64,000 nucleotides of DNA from Orthonyx spaldingii (taxonomy: Eukaryota > Chordata > Aves > Passeriformes > Orthonychidae). Position numbers and translations under genes: made by a program. The stretch lies in contig VZTJ01000255.1 of the NCBI GenBank assembly GCA_013397795.1, positions 1,668,248 through 1,732,247 on the forward strand, read 5' to 3'. The notes beneath the pieces were generated by a model that ran no database searches, was not told the origin of the DNA, and saw nothing but the letters and a program-made list of their open reading frames with translations. Of this stretch, positions 29,343 to 40,737 are shown piece by piece (position 1 is the first letter of the stretch; every line of letters starts with the position of its first letter).

Positions 29343-29590
29343 CAGAATCACAGATTCCTTAGTGTTGGAGAGGACCTTTAGAGATCATCCAGCCCAACCT
29401 CCTGCTAGAGCAGGTTGCACAGGAACGCATCCAGGTGGGTTTGGAATGTCTCCAGGGAGGGAGATCCAAGACCTCCCTGGCCAGCCCATTCCAGTGCTCT
29501 GCTACCTTCAATGTATAGTTCTTCCTCAGGTTGAGGTAGAACTTCTCTTGTTTAAATTTATGGCAATTGCTCCTTATCCTGTTGTTCAGG
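29343..29590 (-). mobile_element. CR1 LINE 3' fragment (diverged subfamily)
   Basis: The sequence CAGAATCACAGATT, then GTTGGAGAGGACCTTTAGAG, ATCATCCAGCCCAACCTCC and GTTTGGAATGTCTCCAGGGA matches the 3' region of an avian CR1 subfamily distinct from the TTGGAAGGGACC type. Element sense is minus and it is 5' truncated. The 90-aa plus-strand ORF across it is antisense repeat, not a gene. Confidence 0.85.
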
Positions 29591-31538
29591 AAGTTCAGAA
29601 GCAGCCATATCTATCCATGTGTGGCTTGGACTAGGGAAGAACTACAAGTAGAACTACTGTTTCTTTGGAAGAATAGAGCTGATTTGGTCTAATGACAGAA
29701 CTTACATTGCTAAAGGTTATCTGGAAAGGCAATTTCTAAGTAGCATCACTTTCAGGGTACGATAAAAAGGAAGATATTGGTTTTTTAGTAGACACATACC
29801 AGTGGTAACATACTGAAAGAAAAAAATCACATTATACTGCAAAAGCAGCAGTAAATCCTGATTTCTCAGAACTAGGTCTTTAGATCTATCGCTAAGACAT
29901 ATCAGGGAGAGCCTTTTCCTCTTTATGATTAATATAACAAGACTTCAAAAGCTATTTGCATCAATCAGCCTTTCAATCCTCAGGGATTGGTTTATAAAAA
30001 TTAATTCCCTAACCTTATCATGAAACTATGCAACATACTGTAAAATATGAACAATCAGCAATGTTGTGGACAAAGGAGGAAACTATCTGACAATGGGTAG
30101 GAAAGACAGCACGAAAAAACCCTGAGAAGAAACTGTTTAAGAATCAGCTGTGACAGTTAGTAGTACAAAGACTCTGTGCAAAATTATTATCTACTGGTTC
30201 ATTTCAGATAAGAAAAATTCTTCTAAGAATCGAGCATGCTCCTTATGGAAGAAGAATTAGAATATTATTGACATTTTAAAATCTATTCCAGGTAATTGAT
30301 ACAATTTTGTTCATCTAAATTAGATGGAAAATCTGCATCTTTTTGAGAAAGATCAAAGTCCTGCAACTAAAAACCTACTCAAATGAAAAGCAAGGAAGAA
30401 GAAAGGAGTTTTTCTGACTGGAAAACCAATGTATTTCGTACAAGAAAATCTTGAGGTTATATAATCACCTGCCAACACTGTAAATGCCTACTAATGAAGT
30501 CATGCAGTAACATTTCATTTTGCTCCCAGAGGGGAAAAAAGCAGAAGTATCTTTTAATTGGAAATGACTTAGCTTGCTAGAGTTATCACAGTGCACACAT
30601 ATTAACTCAACTGCCTTGTCTCCGTGCAATAAATTGAGACAAATGGCAAATCACAGCATGTCAATATGGAAAAGTTTGCCTAAAATGCTGTTGCTTTAAA
30701 AAGAATCCAGAAAAATACAGACATTTACTATTCTTTATAGTAATCTTTTAGAATATAGAATACAACAGACTATATTCCTTAGCACATTTCAAAAGAAGAG
30801 GTACTTCAGGAGCAGAAAACAAATTAAAACTTCTAATTGTCAAGTGTTGAATCTTGCAGTTTAACTCCATATATGCAGTCTTTGTATCCAGTTTCCTAAG
30901 GGATTTCTTTCATAAAGAAATCCCACAACATTTTGGTGTACAAATGTAACAAACTCCCAAACCAGGAGCTATGCTTAGGCTTTGAACTTCAATGTTTCTG
31001 CACAGCTGAAACTGTGAGACTAACTGTACCAACAGGGAGAATGGACGGCCTGCTGTTACCTTAGAAGTCTGGCCTTTAAGTATTTTGCTGAAGCTCAAGT
31101 CTCCAGCTTGTCCTAGAAAAGCAAAATTCCAGACTATAATCTCAAAGAAAATTTAATAAGGAAACCTCTGGCCTTCTCTGTCCACTCTTCCTCACACAAT
31201 GGCTCCAATTGCTCCAGTCTGTAAAATGACACACATTTAGTTATTATTCTAAAGCATTAACAGAATTTTCTTTCCAGTAAAAGAAAGACATAAGTGTCAA
31301 TTTCAAAGAAAATACGCTGCTCAAGAACATACTAAAATTTAAGAAGTAGCTCCATCTGAATACAAGTAGACACAGAACAAAACTGCAGAAAACTGTACAA
31401 ACCTTCCATAGAAAGCAAACATCCAGTCTTTTGTAGAAGCTGTTTCACAACAGTGGCAAAAAAAGGGAAAACAAATTATTTATTCTGTTAGAGCTCTGCG
31501 TAGAACCAAGCATATTTCCGGAGACCTGGAAAAGAGAC

Positions 31539-32569
31539 TGTAGTGGGCTGATGCTGGCTGGATGCTAGGCACCCACCAAAGCTGCTCTCTCACTCCCCTC
31601 CACAAATGGACAGGAGAGAGAAAATATAGTGAAGTGTTCATGAGTTGAGATAAGGAACAGGAGAGATCACTCAGCAAGTACCGTCATGGGCAAGATGGAC
31701 TCAAATTGGGGATGTTAATAGAATTCATTACTAACAGAATCAGAACAGTACAGTGAGAAGTAAAATAAATCTTACAAACACCTCCCCTGCACCCCTCCCT
31801 CCTTCCCCAGCAGCACAGGAAGACAGGGAATGGGGGTTATGGTCAGTTAATCACCCACAGCTTCTTCCATTGCTCAGGGAGAGGAGTCCTTCCCAACCTG
31901 CACCATGGGGTTCCTCCAAGGGGAGACATTTCTCCATGAACTTCTCCAATGTGAGTCCATTTCACAAACAAGTGTTCTACACAAACTGCTGCAGTGTGGG
32001 TCACTCTTCCATGGGATGCAATCCTTCAAGGACAGGCTGCTCCAGCATGGGTTTCCCACAGGGTCACAAGTCCTACCAAGAAACCTGCTCCAGCATGGAC
32101 TTCTCTCTACCCAGGTCTGCAGGTCCCTGTCAGGATTTGGCTGGGGTTCAGACCTCTTTCAGGATCCACCTGCTCTGGCTTGGGTCTCTTGCATGGGCTG
32201 CAGGGACACAGCTGCTTCACCATGGTCTGCACCATGGGCTGCAGGGGAATGTCAGCTCCAGCACTTAGAGCACTTCCTCCCCCTCCTTCTGCACTGACCT
32301 TGGCGTCTGTACAGTTGTTCCTCTCACGTAATTCTCACCCTGCTCTTCTCTGGCCATAATTACATCTGCACAATAACTTTTTTCCCCCCTTTTTCATCGA
32401 TTACATAGGTGCTACTATCATCCCTGCTTGGCTCAGCCTTGGCTGGCAGTGGGTCCATCCTGGAGCCAGCTGGCATTGGCTCTGCTGGACATGAAGAAAG
32501 CTTCTGTCAGTTTCTCACCGAAGTCCCCCCTGTAGGCTCCCACTCCCAAGGCCACGCAAGCCCAATACA
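31539..32569 (+). mobile_element. LTR-type (endogenous-retrovirus-like) repeat, about 1.0 kb, probable solo LTR
   Basis: This element looks like a family dispersed in bird genomes. It begins TGTAGTGGGCTGATGCTGGC and ends CCCAATACA, i.e. TG...CA like an LTR. Near the left it has a TATA-like AAAATATAGTG (about 31620) and, near 31761-31768, AAATAAAT, which could act as a polyadenylation signal; both favour plus orientation. The middle (about 31905-32260) holds degenerate tandem units of roughly 42-51 bp built on CTGCTCCAGCATGGG and CCATGGGCTGCAG. No gag, pol or env coding sequence is present. I see no clear target-site duplication, so the ends are approximate and the solo-LTR reading is inference. 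Confidence 0.65.
31905..32260 (+). repeat. Degenerate minisatellite inside the LTR-like element (about 45-bp units)
   Basis: Related phrases recur at about 31941, 31986, 32037, 32085, 32170 and 32212: CTTCTCCAATGTGAGTCC, CTGCTGCAGTGTGGGTC, CTGCTCCAGCATGGG (twice), CTGCTCTGGCTTGGGTC and CTGCTTCACCATGG. Spacings are mostly 42-51 bp with one double gap. The low stop-codon content of the units creates three overlapping plus-strand ORFs of 121-171 codons that are not genes. Confidence 0.75.
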
Positions 32570-34640
32570 CCTGTGAGATCATAAGAACTGGATGACAGCC
32601 TCTCCAGAGCTGAAAGTAGGCTGGGATAGTAAACAAATCTATGAGCTGCAGAGACCAGAGGCTATGGTAGACAAGTTCTTTGTGTCACATTGATGTATAG
32701 CTGTGTCATCTCAGTTTTATTCAAAGCATCTCCCAACATCTGGTGTTCCTAGAATTCCATTCACTGCAGTCCTGTGCTGATTGCTCACAAAAAGTGGTAA
32801 AAGGCAAGTTTCACATGGCAAGGAGTTCTTCATAAATCACTTCAGGGTTAGAAAATTTGAAAGTTTCATCTAAGATTTTCTCCAGGAGAAAAAACTAGGG
32901 TAAAAATGATATAATGTTAACAGGTAAGTTTGAAGCACATGACTCTGGTCTTTATGGCCAGTTGAGAGAGATCTGGCACTTTCAGATGTTCACTCATGTC
33001 ATGCTAAATAAATCTGCTATTCTCCTTTATCATCCTCTGGAAATGCCTGTTTCTTTTCACCAATTAAGCTTGATTCATTCTCCTAGATCTTAGAAAAAGA
33101 ATACCCAAATAGCTCAAATTAGGCAAAATCCCCCTAGATATAAAAAGATCAATGATCTCAGGTTAAATACAAAACATTATTACTTTTTAATCAACTCTTG
33201 CTTTTTCTAAATTATTTGTATCAGGAACATAGTGTAGAGTAACTTACTTGCCATCTTCCTACAGAATATAGACCTTATTTCACAATATTCTAAAAAAAAT
33301 TTTTGTCTATTAATAAAAAAACCTATTTGCCTGATTGCAGAAAGCACAGGTTCCATATTTATAGCTGATACCTAAAGTCTGAAGAATACATCCTACCAAA
33401 CCATAAGAGTTTAGAGGCAGACCAAATTACTAAATGCTGCATAAATCATCCTCTTAACACTTTTTAAATAGAAACTATTTATGTAGCAATTAAGGGCATT
33501 AAGATTTTAATTTGTTATGACTGTCCAGCCAATACCAAGTAACTCAACTGGAAGTAACAGGATAAATCACAGTGCCTCAAATCTCAACATCAATCAATAA
33601 ATGACCAAAGTAGAATCTGTCCCTGCCACACTGTTGGAACTCTGGGCATAGGTGCCCACTCTGCAATGTTTTTATGCACAGGGTACAATGACCTCTGGAA
33701 AGTGTGTCACAAGTGTGGATGACATGGCACTCTTACGAAAATATTTCAACCAAACCAGAACAATAGGCATTATATCTATCAGTGGCAAGTATACACAGCA
33801 GTTGCTACAGCTAGAAACGTCCAGAATCCCTCTCTGCACTGGAGTAAAAGGAAAAAAAAATTGCAAAACAATCTCTGTTACAGCAGGGCCTGGGCATCAT
33901 GATGAAGCAACATTAGCAACCATGGCAGTACAAACCATGCTGTAGCAGAACACATAAGCATGCAGGTAAGCTCAAAAAATGAGCAATCAATTGGCTCAAC
34001 ACCATCACAGCAGAGTCACATTCAAGGTTAGTAATATTTCTTAAATACACAGAATAAATTAAGACTAAATTCTAACCAAAAGTGAGAGAGAGTTGACAGG
34101 AAGATAAAAACCCTGCTCAGGTAATCAAAGATACAGAGAAGTTGTCATACTATTACTATTGTAACAAGATAAAAAGGTCCCCATAAAGAAGCTCGTAACA
34201 CTGCAATTACTGTGTAGACAAAATATTTAATAAACTTACTTTGTTAAACAAAATAGACCTTCAAATTAATTTCAGCTTTAGTCTCTGATTAACAACAGGA
34301 TGACTCACACTTAAAAATACCAGTCAACTACAGAGCTATAGACAGTCCAACATTTTGAGTGGGTGCATTTTAATAAAGGTTAATAGAATTGCTTCATATG
34401 AAGAATACTTTTCCTACGAGCAAATACGACTTTTCAGTTACTCCCATTTTAGACTGGAATTAGACTGGAATTGTTTGAATTGGATTTCCCAGGGAATATT
34501 TTATTTTACATCTTGGAAACACTTGTTTCTGAAAATAAGTTTTATAACATTTAAAAAAATACTATGGCTTCCTCTTTGAGAGCAACCATTTACATCCTAC
34601 AAAAATCAAAAAATCCTCTCAAGCTGAATTAAATTGCATT

Positions 34641-34850
34641 TATCATAGTATCATAGATTGGCTTGAGTTGAAAGGGATCTTAAAGATCACCTAGCTCCAA
34701 ACCCTCTGCCATGGACACCTCCTACTAGACCACGTTGCTCAGAGTCCCATCCAACCTGGCCTTGAACACTTTCAGGGATGGGGCAGCCACAAGTTCTCTG
34801 GGCAACCTGTTCCAGTGCCTCACCAGCCTCAAAGTAAAGATTTAAATTTA
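34641..34850 (-). mobile_element. CR1 LINE 3' fragment
   Basis: It starts at ATCATAGTATCATAGATTGG, then AAAGGGATCTTAAAGATCAC, CCATCCAACCTGGCCTTGAA and CTGGGCAACCTGTTCCAGTG, the standard avian CR1 3' end read toward its 5' side. Element sense is minus. It ends about 40 bp before the next CR1 copy, so two insertions sit side by side in the same orientation. Confidence 0.92.
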
Positions 34851-34888
34851 AACTCCCCCTCCCCATACTTCCATACTGTAATAATACA

Positions 34889-35470
34889 ATCATAGAATCA
34901 TAGAATACGCTGACTTGGAAGGGACCCATCAGGACCACTGAGTCCAGCTCCTGTTCCTGCATCTGACACCCCAAGAGTCACACCATGTGCCTGAGAGCAT
35001 TGTCCAAACGCTTCGTGAACTCTGTCAGGCTTGGTGCTGTGACCACTTCCCTGGGGAGCCGCTTCCAGTGCCCAACCACCCTCTGGGTGAAAAACCTTTC
35101 ATGATATCCAACCTAAATGTCCCTTGACTCAGTTTCATGGTGTTTCCTCAAGTCCTGTCACTGGATCAGAGTGGACATCAGTGCCTGCCCCTTTGCTTCC
35201 NGAGAGCATTGTCCAAACGCTTCGTGAACTCTGTCAGGCTTGGTGCTGTGACCACTTCCCTGGGGAGCCGCTTCCAGTGCCCAACCACCCTCTGGGTGAA
35301 AAACCTTTCATGATATCCAACCTAAATGTCCCTTGACTCAGTTTCATGGTGTTTCCTCAAGTCCTGTCACTGGTCAGAGTGGACATCAGTGCCTGCCCCT
35401 TTGCTTCCCCTCGTGAGGATGTTGAAGACCACAGTGAGGTCTTCCCTCAGCCTCCTCTTCACCATCCTCT
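34889..35470 (-). mobile_element. CR1 LINE 3' fragment interrupted by N and duplicated segment
   Basis: It has the terminal repeats ATCATAGAATCATAGAAT, then CGCTGACTTGGAAGGGACCC, GTCCAAACGCTTCGTGAACT and CTGGGGAGCCGCTTCCAGTG. Element sense is minus. The apparent length is inflated by a copy of 34993-35200 repeated at 35202-35408 across a single N; without it the fragment would be about 370 bp. Confidence 0.92.
34993..35408. repeat. Near-identical direct duplication flanking a 1-base gap (35201)
   Basis: The block 34993-35200 (208 bp) is repeated at 35202-35408 (207 bp). By eye the only difference is one base (CACTGGATCAGAG against CACTGGTCAGAG). The single N at 35201 sits exactly between the copies. 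This is the pattern left when two overlapping contig ends are joined without merging, or by a gap-filling step. Confidence 0.93.
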
Positions 35471-35827
35471 AACTACAATGCTCGTATGTTCTACAAACAG
35501 TTCTACATACTAAAAAAATCTTACACTTTCAGACTTTACTGAGGCATTAAATTCATGGAATGATAAGCACTACCTATGTCTGTTGGGGGCAGAGGGAGGG
35601 AGGGGAATACTTAGCATAAATAATTATTTAAAAAACCTGAATTATGTTCTTACCATTTCTTTCCCATGGATATTTAAAGTTGTATACTCTACTGAATGTG
35701 CAATAATCCTGTATTTTCCAAAAGTTCAAATTTAAGCCTTGTTCAATATGATATCTATAATCATTCCCATCCTCCACAATGATAATTTTTAAAATTATTA
35801 TATAAAGAGAAAAATCTTGGGACTTAC

Positions 35828-36008
35828 TCGGAAGTAGTCACTGCAGGCTGCCAGGACTGCTTTATGTGCGTGGAATTTCTGCTCTTCAGCAATAAGGGTA
35901 ATATCACAAAGTATGCCATCACTTCTTTGTTGGTTCAGAGCTGCCAGGACAGCATCGTTATGGGAGCTAGACTGACAAAGCCTCTGACCTGTCAGCATTT
36001 CCTGAACA
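35828..36008 (-). CDS. KLHL32: KLHL32 exon 3: start of BTB domain (residues 8-68)
   Basis: This 181-nt exon lies between an acceptor (CCCCTCTCAG, AG at 36010-36009) and a strong donor (CGA|GTAAGT). It opens with the last base of Ser8 and then codes 60 residues from VQEMLTGQ to SDYFR. The BTB/POZ signature is clear: a DGILCDITL strand, then EEQKFHAHKAVLAACSDYF, the family pattern in which the Asp contributes to the dimer interface and the HK-VLAA helix packs the core. The residues before it (about 8-36) are the usual N-terminal extension that swaps in BTB dimers. A few positions (QSSSHNDAV) differ from human as I remember it. Exon phase is 2 at the start and 0 at the end. Confidence 0.97.
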
Positions 36009-38521
36009 CTGAGAGGGGAAAAGGGAAAGATTCTGTCAAAAAAATGTAGGAGACAAGCACATTCTGCCAAAAATACTGAACAACTTTTTCTAAGACAAGA
36101 TAGTTTGATAATTCTTGGAAAGCAAAAAAGTCATGAACTCTGCCAAGCAAAATTTTTAACACAGCATAGATATCAGAAGAAAAGTTCAGTATAACAAAGC
36201 ATTATGAAACCTGATTATATACTCAAATTTAAAAACCTCAATGGTTCTGATTTTTCATTTCCTGTACCAGAAGTCGGATTAACTCAGAATCATTTTAGGA
36301 TTAAATGAGAAGAATAAAGGACTTAGGTCAATGGACCACCAGAAACTTTAAGTGGTTCAAACTGAAGCACTGGTGGAAAGGAGGGAATATGTATGTATGC
36401 AAGGAGTTCTACTGAAAAGAATGAAGCCTCATGGTCTCAGGTGGCCTGTTTAAGTCTGATGCTGAGTTACTGAATGTTTTCAAACCACTTCAGGCTATTC
36501 ATATTTATGAAGTGTTGTGGTGTTTTTCTGATTGTCTGTTTTGTATTGAGGGTAGGGAGAGGATGTTTGTTTGGTTTTAAAATGCTAAGGCCTTCTCCAC
36601 CTCTGAATATCTCCATGTATGAATACAAGATTTGCATACAATCCAGTCTAAGACTGTAAAATTGCAGCTTCCTTTTTCTATAGCACAAGGAAGAGACAAC
36701 ATAACTGTTGATGCAAATGGAAACAAATCAAAACATATCAGCAAATCCTGTTTAGTACAAAACAATGCAATTGATTTGAACTCTGTGAGACTACCAATTT
36801 ATATTGCCAGAGAATCCATATATGTGTTTATAGAAGACGAGTTTACAGAGAGTCATCTCAGTGTAACTCAAAGTGAAGATTTTTTTTTTTAAGGGGTGAA
36901 TAACTCATCATCTTTCCCCTAAAATCATGTCATTCACTGCATATATGTAATATGCAGCAGCTGTGTGCCTGCCATACTCTTCTTTCTCTGCCCATCCTAC
37001 TCCTGCATCTTGGGCACCTGTAAACTACCACAGACCTGCCTGGCAGACTGTTTGCTCTAATCTGAACTACTCTTTTAGAAAGACAACTAAAACATTACTT
37101 CTAGAAGAAGGCTGGCCAAAGAGGAATAGCACAGGAACAAGGTGTATCTGAATTTTACCCCCTCTTTGATAGTTTAGGTTTCACATATGGACATGCCATA
37201 AATACATTTAAAAATTACTCATTCAAATTATTCTTTTTTCTTCAGCTCTTCTGTTTGTGGAACTCAACTGATATTTTAAATGACAGTTATCAAAAAATGC
37301 AACTTGCTAAAATACATGGAAATTATTTTTAACAGTTATTTTTCTTCTGTAATTTCTACAGCAAAGTGACTAAATCAAACTAGTGCAAGTATAATACATT
37401 AATGACACCCAGAGATGGCTTCTCTTTACTTCTGGTTTTATTAGCCTCTCTCCCAGTGTTTTAAACCAAGGCCTTCATTCCTCTTGCTTTTTCACCATCA
37501 TCCAGAGGACTATTTCATTCACCAGAGAACATATCTGGGATTTTAAACTGAGTTCTATCATAATCCATTTTTCAATTCAGTGACCAAAGTGAAAAATCAA
37601 TTTCCTGTAACCCTTGTGCTAACCACATATGAAGAATGCATACACATGAAAGGCAATTTAACTGGCATTTATGAATGAAAATGCATAGAATAATTAAACA
37701 TAAGATGACTGATTATTTGTAGTGATACTGTCCGTTGATAAATTCAATAACCATAAAAGCGAGCTAGTCCTGATTCTCTTCTGCTGCAGCAGCATAGCAG
37801 GGAAAGGGGAATGGAACTGGAATGATAAGGTGTCCCAGTCATATCAGGGAGTTTTCTGAGCTCCCAGATCAGAGTGTTAACTACTCTGTAAACCAGAACC
37901 ACCATCATATCACACTACTGCGAAGTTCTACAGAAAACCAATTCAGTTAATAAATTCTGCAGAGTGTTCTGTCTGAAAGAACTGTGTTCTGCTCCCAGAA
38001 AGTAATTAAATTATAAATGACAAATTCTCTATTGCAACCATGGGTGATAGAAACAAATGATGAGGGCTACACTGGGAAAGAGACAGAAGGGAAGGCAGAA
38101 AGATGAATTTGGAGAGAACTCTTGGAAGACATTTCACATAACTGGAAAAGCTATATGTCCTGAACAGTGGAACACTACACAGACCCAAAATTATCACTGC
38201 AACAGTTCAGATGCATAAATGTAAAATACCAGTTGCTTCCACAATCACAAATTCCAAGTATAGACTAAGGCATAAACAAGATAATGTATGAAGAAACTAT
38301 GGGTTTCCAATCAATCCCAAGCACAGTTTTCTTTGCTAGAGATAAGTGGAAACAAGAAAGTACTTTTTTGCAGATTATAACATGGATATGTATTTAATAA
38401 TTTGAATTCCTATCTAATGAACAAAATTATTAGTTTTACTTTTTTCTACTTTCTTAACGGAATCTTTGGTAAACATCATCCTAAATGTTAATAACTTCCT
38501 ACACACTACCAAATACTATAC
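36009..38521 (-). other. KLHL32: KLHL32 intron 2 (2.5 kb)
   Basis: The intron lies between donor AG|GTATAG and acceptor CCCCTCTCAG and is phase 2, splitting the Ser8 codon. I recognise no transposable element and no additional coding exon in it. Confidence 0.85.
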
Positions 38522-38544
38522 CTCAGGCACCTCTCAGATGGCAT
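38522..38544 (-). CDS. KLHL32: KLHL32 start-codon exon, coding part (residues 1-7 plus 2 nt)
   Basis: The start codon is at 38544-38542. The exon encodes MPSERCL plus the first two bases (AG) of a serine codon, then the donor GT (AG|GTATAG) at 38521-38520. Joining to the T that opens the next exon gives Ser8 and the peptide MPSERCLSVQEM, which fits the known KLHL32 N-terminus (human has SIQEM as I recall it). The start is well supported: in-frame TGA (38550-38548) and TAA (38556-38554) lie just upstream, and there is an A at -3 of the ATG. The coding part is only 23 nt, so ORF-length methods miss it. The downstream Met in exon 3 (MLTGQ) is the fallback start if this exon is skipped. Confidence 0.92.
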
Positions 38545-38610
38545 CCTTCAGTTTTAGTCTTCTGAATATCAAAGCTTATAATCCTGGAGGGAAAGCTGCA
38601 AGTGTTCCAG
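38545..38610 (-). other. KLHL32: KLHL32 exon 2, 5' untranslated part
   Basis: Upstream of the ATG, the minus strand shows a good acceptor, a pyrimidine run ending in TTTTTCTAG (AG at 38612-38611). That would start the exon at 38610 and give an 89-nt exon with 66 nt of leader. The leader has stops in the frame of the protein, as expected for UTR. A second possible acceptor (ATTCAG, nearer the ATG) exists but has a poorer pyrimidine tract, so the 5' boundary is less sure than the 3' one. Confidence 0.7.
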
Positions 38611-38974
38611 CTAGAAAAAGAGAATGGAGAGAAACATTAAAATTCAAAGCATACACAGCCTCAACATTAAAGATCAATACTTCCAGGATGTGCAATTCAA
38701 AAGCAACCTTCCTTGGTTAGATTTGAGTACAGTCTGAAAGTGGCCTTTCCTCTAGTCTTTTCTAGAGATTCACATCCTGACATCTGAACATCCTGCACCT
38801 ACTGCCCTTGGGGAATGCTTTCCACAAACTCAGGAACACACATCATTTGAAAAAAGCTGAAGAGTGGTGAGGAGAGAAGTAACTGTACAAAAATACTTCA
38901 ATATGAAGAGTAAGCCAAAGGCATGTATTAAGATTTGCCTACTTCCCAGAGTAACATATAGTTTTTATGTTCAG

Positions 38975-39013
38975 TGATCTTAAAGGTCTTTTCCAACCTA
39001 AATGATTCTATGA
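38975..39013 (+). mobile_element. CR1 LINE, short 3' tail fragment
   Basis: The sequence GTGATCTTAAAGGTCTTTTC then CAACCTAAATGATTCTATGAT is the last part of a plus-strand CR1 with its terminal ATTCTATGAT unit. Only about 40 bp is recognisable. It lies 360 bp on the intron 1 side of KLHL32 exon 2. Confidence 0.8.
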
Positions 39014-40722
39014 TGCTATAATCATTCTGGCTAATATAAACAGTATAGTACAACCATTCTTATAAACACAACAGCTCTTTTTTTAAAAGACAAAATATTA
39101 AAGTGACCATATAAATAAACACAGAACAGCTGAAGGGCCCAAAGACCTATGTTATTGAAAATGGGGTTGTATAGCAAATTTTAAACTGGTGTAGCAGCCA
39201 GCACAACTGGCAAGACATTTCAGCTTCATATAAGAAGTATAAAAGAAAAAATAAGTTTTCATACAATACTCAAAAAAGAAAAGTACACTACTTTGGCTGC
39301 TTATTTAAACCCTATGTGCATTGTTTAATGTAACTCAGTGACAATGAAGTAATACAATTCAGCAAAATTTGAAGAATGGAAAGATTTCCATTTTTCTCCA
39401 TTTTCTAAAAAGACTGTTATTCTGAGCCAAGGGGGTGAAGTCATAGAAAACATGCTGATGATTCAGCTGGATACTGAGCAAATGGGTATGCAGTGCTTTC
39501 CAATGGTGGTTTCAGAACATTTCGTTCTCACCATCGACCACCACCATTCTAGTTCGATCCACCTTATCCTTCAAGAGACAGAAAAACACAGCATATTAAA
39601 TTAGGGCTGCCAACTAATGAAGTAAACACATTTCTGGTCAATGCACCTGCTCTTGTGTACACCCATACATCAATACTGATGGCTGCCCTTAGGAAATCCT
39701 TCACCATACAGAGACTGGCAGAGAACAAACTCAACCTTTCTATGAATTTTAAGAGGTCCAAACTCTCAGGTCCACACACAGCAAAAGACCCCAAACCACA
39801 AGCAGCAGTGAGAGCAAATAGAGAAAGGATGAAGACCTGCAGGGAAAAGCATTCCTCCTAAAATAATTAAGGCATATGCATCAAAGAATTAACAAAACAT
39901 TTAAACAGTCCCATACTGTGTTCAGTGTTTTTACACTAACAAATCAATCTTCCTTAAACTTTGACACTCCTCCTTTGTCTTCCAAAGCTCCAGCACTGCA
40001 TGTCTCACTTAAATGTACACCATATAAACAAGAACACAGTGTGTAAATCATTTAATCAATACTGCACTGATTTTGTTTAGCCATATAGAGTTAAGGCAGG
40101 CCAACATTTTTAATAACTGGAAATTTGGAAGCATTATTTATCCTTACTACAAAAAAAAAATTAGAGGCAGTTCCACCTGTTGCATGGATATGTTGTGCCA
40201 GAACATATTGTGTCAGTTCAAAAATCAAAAACACCAAGAGTTTATTTCTATTTCAGACAGCTGGATACATCTCCATCATATATACCATGATTGGTACCTA
40301 AGGAAATTCTTTACATTAGAATGTTTAAGACATACTATTGTCTTTCTATTTAACTACTTTAAGTAATGGAATCAGTTTAAAAGATTCATTTATAGATTTA
40401 AGGATAAGACTTTTGGTTTAAATGGAAAACCTTAAATCTGCCTAAATACTTCTGTTATAGTGCAATACTCCTTTATGCTGGAAATTAACAGGAAAAATAT
40501 AGGCCAGACAGAAAATGTTCATTACATCCTAGGTTTGCGATGCATGCTAAAATTGCCAAAAAACTTTTTTTAAAATAATACATTATTTCACTCCTTATAA
40601 TTTTGTCATGAAGAACACTAATCCCCAATACTTAAGTATTTTACAACTAAAATTTATTTTCTTATTGCTTCATTAGTTTCTTCACATCCGAGAAAAGTGC
40701 TAAAATTAAAAATTTGCAAATG

Positions 40723-40737
40723 AAAAAAAAAAAAAAA
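40723..40737. repeat. A15 homopolymer run
   Basis: A run of 15 A within an AT-rich stretch. Similar A14 runs occur at 5406-5419, 12738-12751 and 57494-57507. None is preceded by a recognisable retroposon body, and length is prone to sequencing error. Confidence 0.85.

Larger units (their letters stand above)
15080..35827 (-). other. KLHL32: KLHL32 intron 3 (20.7 kb)
   Basis: The intron is bounded by donor GTAAGT after exon 3 and acceptor CCATAG before exon 4. It is the most repeat-laden intron visible: a long CR1 (17662-18833), CR1 fragments at 29343-29590, 34641-34850 and 34889-35470, and an LTR-type element at 31539-32569. The stretch 18834-29342 is otherwise unique AT-rich sequence with short simple repeats; I see no gene in it. 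Confidence 0.85.

Noticed and set aside
29362..29634. 90-codon plus-strand ORF
   Set aside because: It reads antisense through a CR1 3' fragment.
31753..32359. Three overlapping plus-strand ORFs of 171, 130 and 121 codons
   Set aside because: They lie wholly in the LTR-like repeat and its roughly 45-bp units. All three frames are open because the units lack stops, and none has a recognisable domain.
33652..33945. 97-codon plus-strand ORF
   Set aside because: It is not similar to any family I recognise, is antisense to KLHL32 within intron 3, and has no promoter, splice or polyadenylation context.
38466..38720. 84-codon plus-strand ORF over exon 2
   Set aside because: It is the antisense shadow of the KLHL32 start-codon exon, which is supported by phase and sequence match.
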